From contig PLIQ01000257.1 in NCBI GenBank assembly GCA_003140115.1, positions 14,733-26,848 on the forward strand: a stretch of DNA of 12,116 nucleotides, read 5' to 3'. The stretch is from Actinomycetota bacterium (lineage in GTDB: Bacteria; Actinomycetota; Actinomycetes; Streptosporangiales; Streptosporangiaceae). The position numbers and the translations under genes were made by a program. Below the pieces are notes generated by a model that was given only the letters and a program-made list of their open reading frames with translations, had not been told where the DNA came from and did no database searches. Positions 12,017-12,116 of this stretch are shown here, piece after piece (the first letter of the stretch is position 1; the number at the start of each line of letters is the position of its first letter).

Positions 12017-12116
12017 CTAGATGGGGTAGCGCGTGGGTTCGGTGATGTGCTGCCGCCCGGATGGCGCGGTCCACTCGATGTAGCCCCCGGGAAGCTGCTT
12101 AGCTTTCCACCGCGGG
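12017..12116 (-). CDS. DUF222/HNH endonuclease-type protein (C-terminal end only)
   Basis: Thirty-two codons of a minus-strand gene enter from the right edge and end at TAG (complement of 12017-12019). The translation RWKAKQLPGGYIEWTAPSGR followed by QHITEPTRYPI is the characteristic C-terminal tail that follows the HNH motif in the large actinobacterial DUF222/HNH family. In complete members this tail comes directly after the HNH His/Cys cluster. Those proteins are multicopy and often associated with mobile or repeat-rich regions; their role is poorly understood. The HNH motif itself lies outside the window, so catalytic competence cannot be judged. The assignment rests on the tail alone. 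Confidence 0.72.
   Translation of the reverse strand, partial: PRWKAKQLPGGYIEWTAPSGRQHITEPTRYPI

Overview
The window is about 12.1 kb of very GC-rich DNA with strong G/C third-position bias. The gene content points to an Actinomycetota chromosome: an LCP protein with a LytR_C domain, a luciferase-like (probably F420-dependent) oxidoreductase, a mycothiol-isomerase-like TIGR03086 protein, a DUF222/HNH-type protein tail, and frequent GTG starts. I cannot fix the genus. I see no tRNA, rRNA, CRISPR array, transposase or phage gene. Most of it reads as ordinary accessory chromosome.

Left part (1-4812). The window opens inside the 3' end of a DinG-like helicase gene. Next is an LCP (LytR-CpsA-Psr) cell-wall glycopolymer ligase with a repetitive Ser/Thr/Pro tail, convergent with a HAD/haloacid-dehalogenase-like hydrolase. 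Then comes a wreck. A TetR-family gene that has lost its DNA-binding half lies head-to-head with a quinone-oxidoreductase gene that has lost its N-terminal domain. The two remnants meet within about 10 bp near 3142-3150, as if one deletion removed the shared promoter and both 5' ends. A NUDIX hydrolase follows, convergent with a dCMP-deaminase-like zinc enzyme.

Middle part (4813-8672). All genes run on the plus strand: an unrecognised 144-aa basic protein, an orphan D-erythronate dehydrogenase (denD), homogentisate 1,2-dioxygenase (hmgA), and a PaiB-type FMN-binding protein 19 bp behind hmgA.

Right part (8673-12116). A MarR regulator and an LLM-class oxidoreductase form a minus-strand pair. 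Divergent from them is a TIGR03086 gene with a clear frameshift near its 3' end, followed by a monomeric sarcosine-oxidase/N-methyltryptophan-oxidase-like flavoenzyme. The marR/TIGR03086 intergenic region holds an AT-rich nested palindrome that looks like the MarR operator. A hairpin follows the flavoenzyme, and the last 100 bp are the 3' end of a minus-strand DUF222/HNH-type gene.

The main structural theme is short three-copy tandem repeats at gene borders: 17 bp before the LCP start, 21 bp after its stop, 42-43 bp between the 144-aa gene and denD, and 32-35 bp over the paiB stop. An 18-bp coding repeat also lies inside the LCP tail. The units are unrelated in sequence. I did not find a convincing new multi-gene system. 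The most checkable novelties are the double truncation at about 3145, the frameshift at about 10615, the operator at 10065-10098 and the border repeats.
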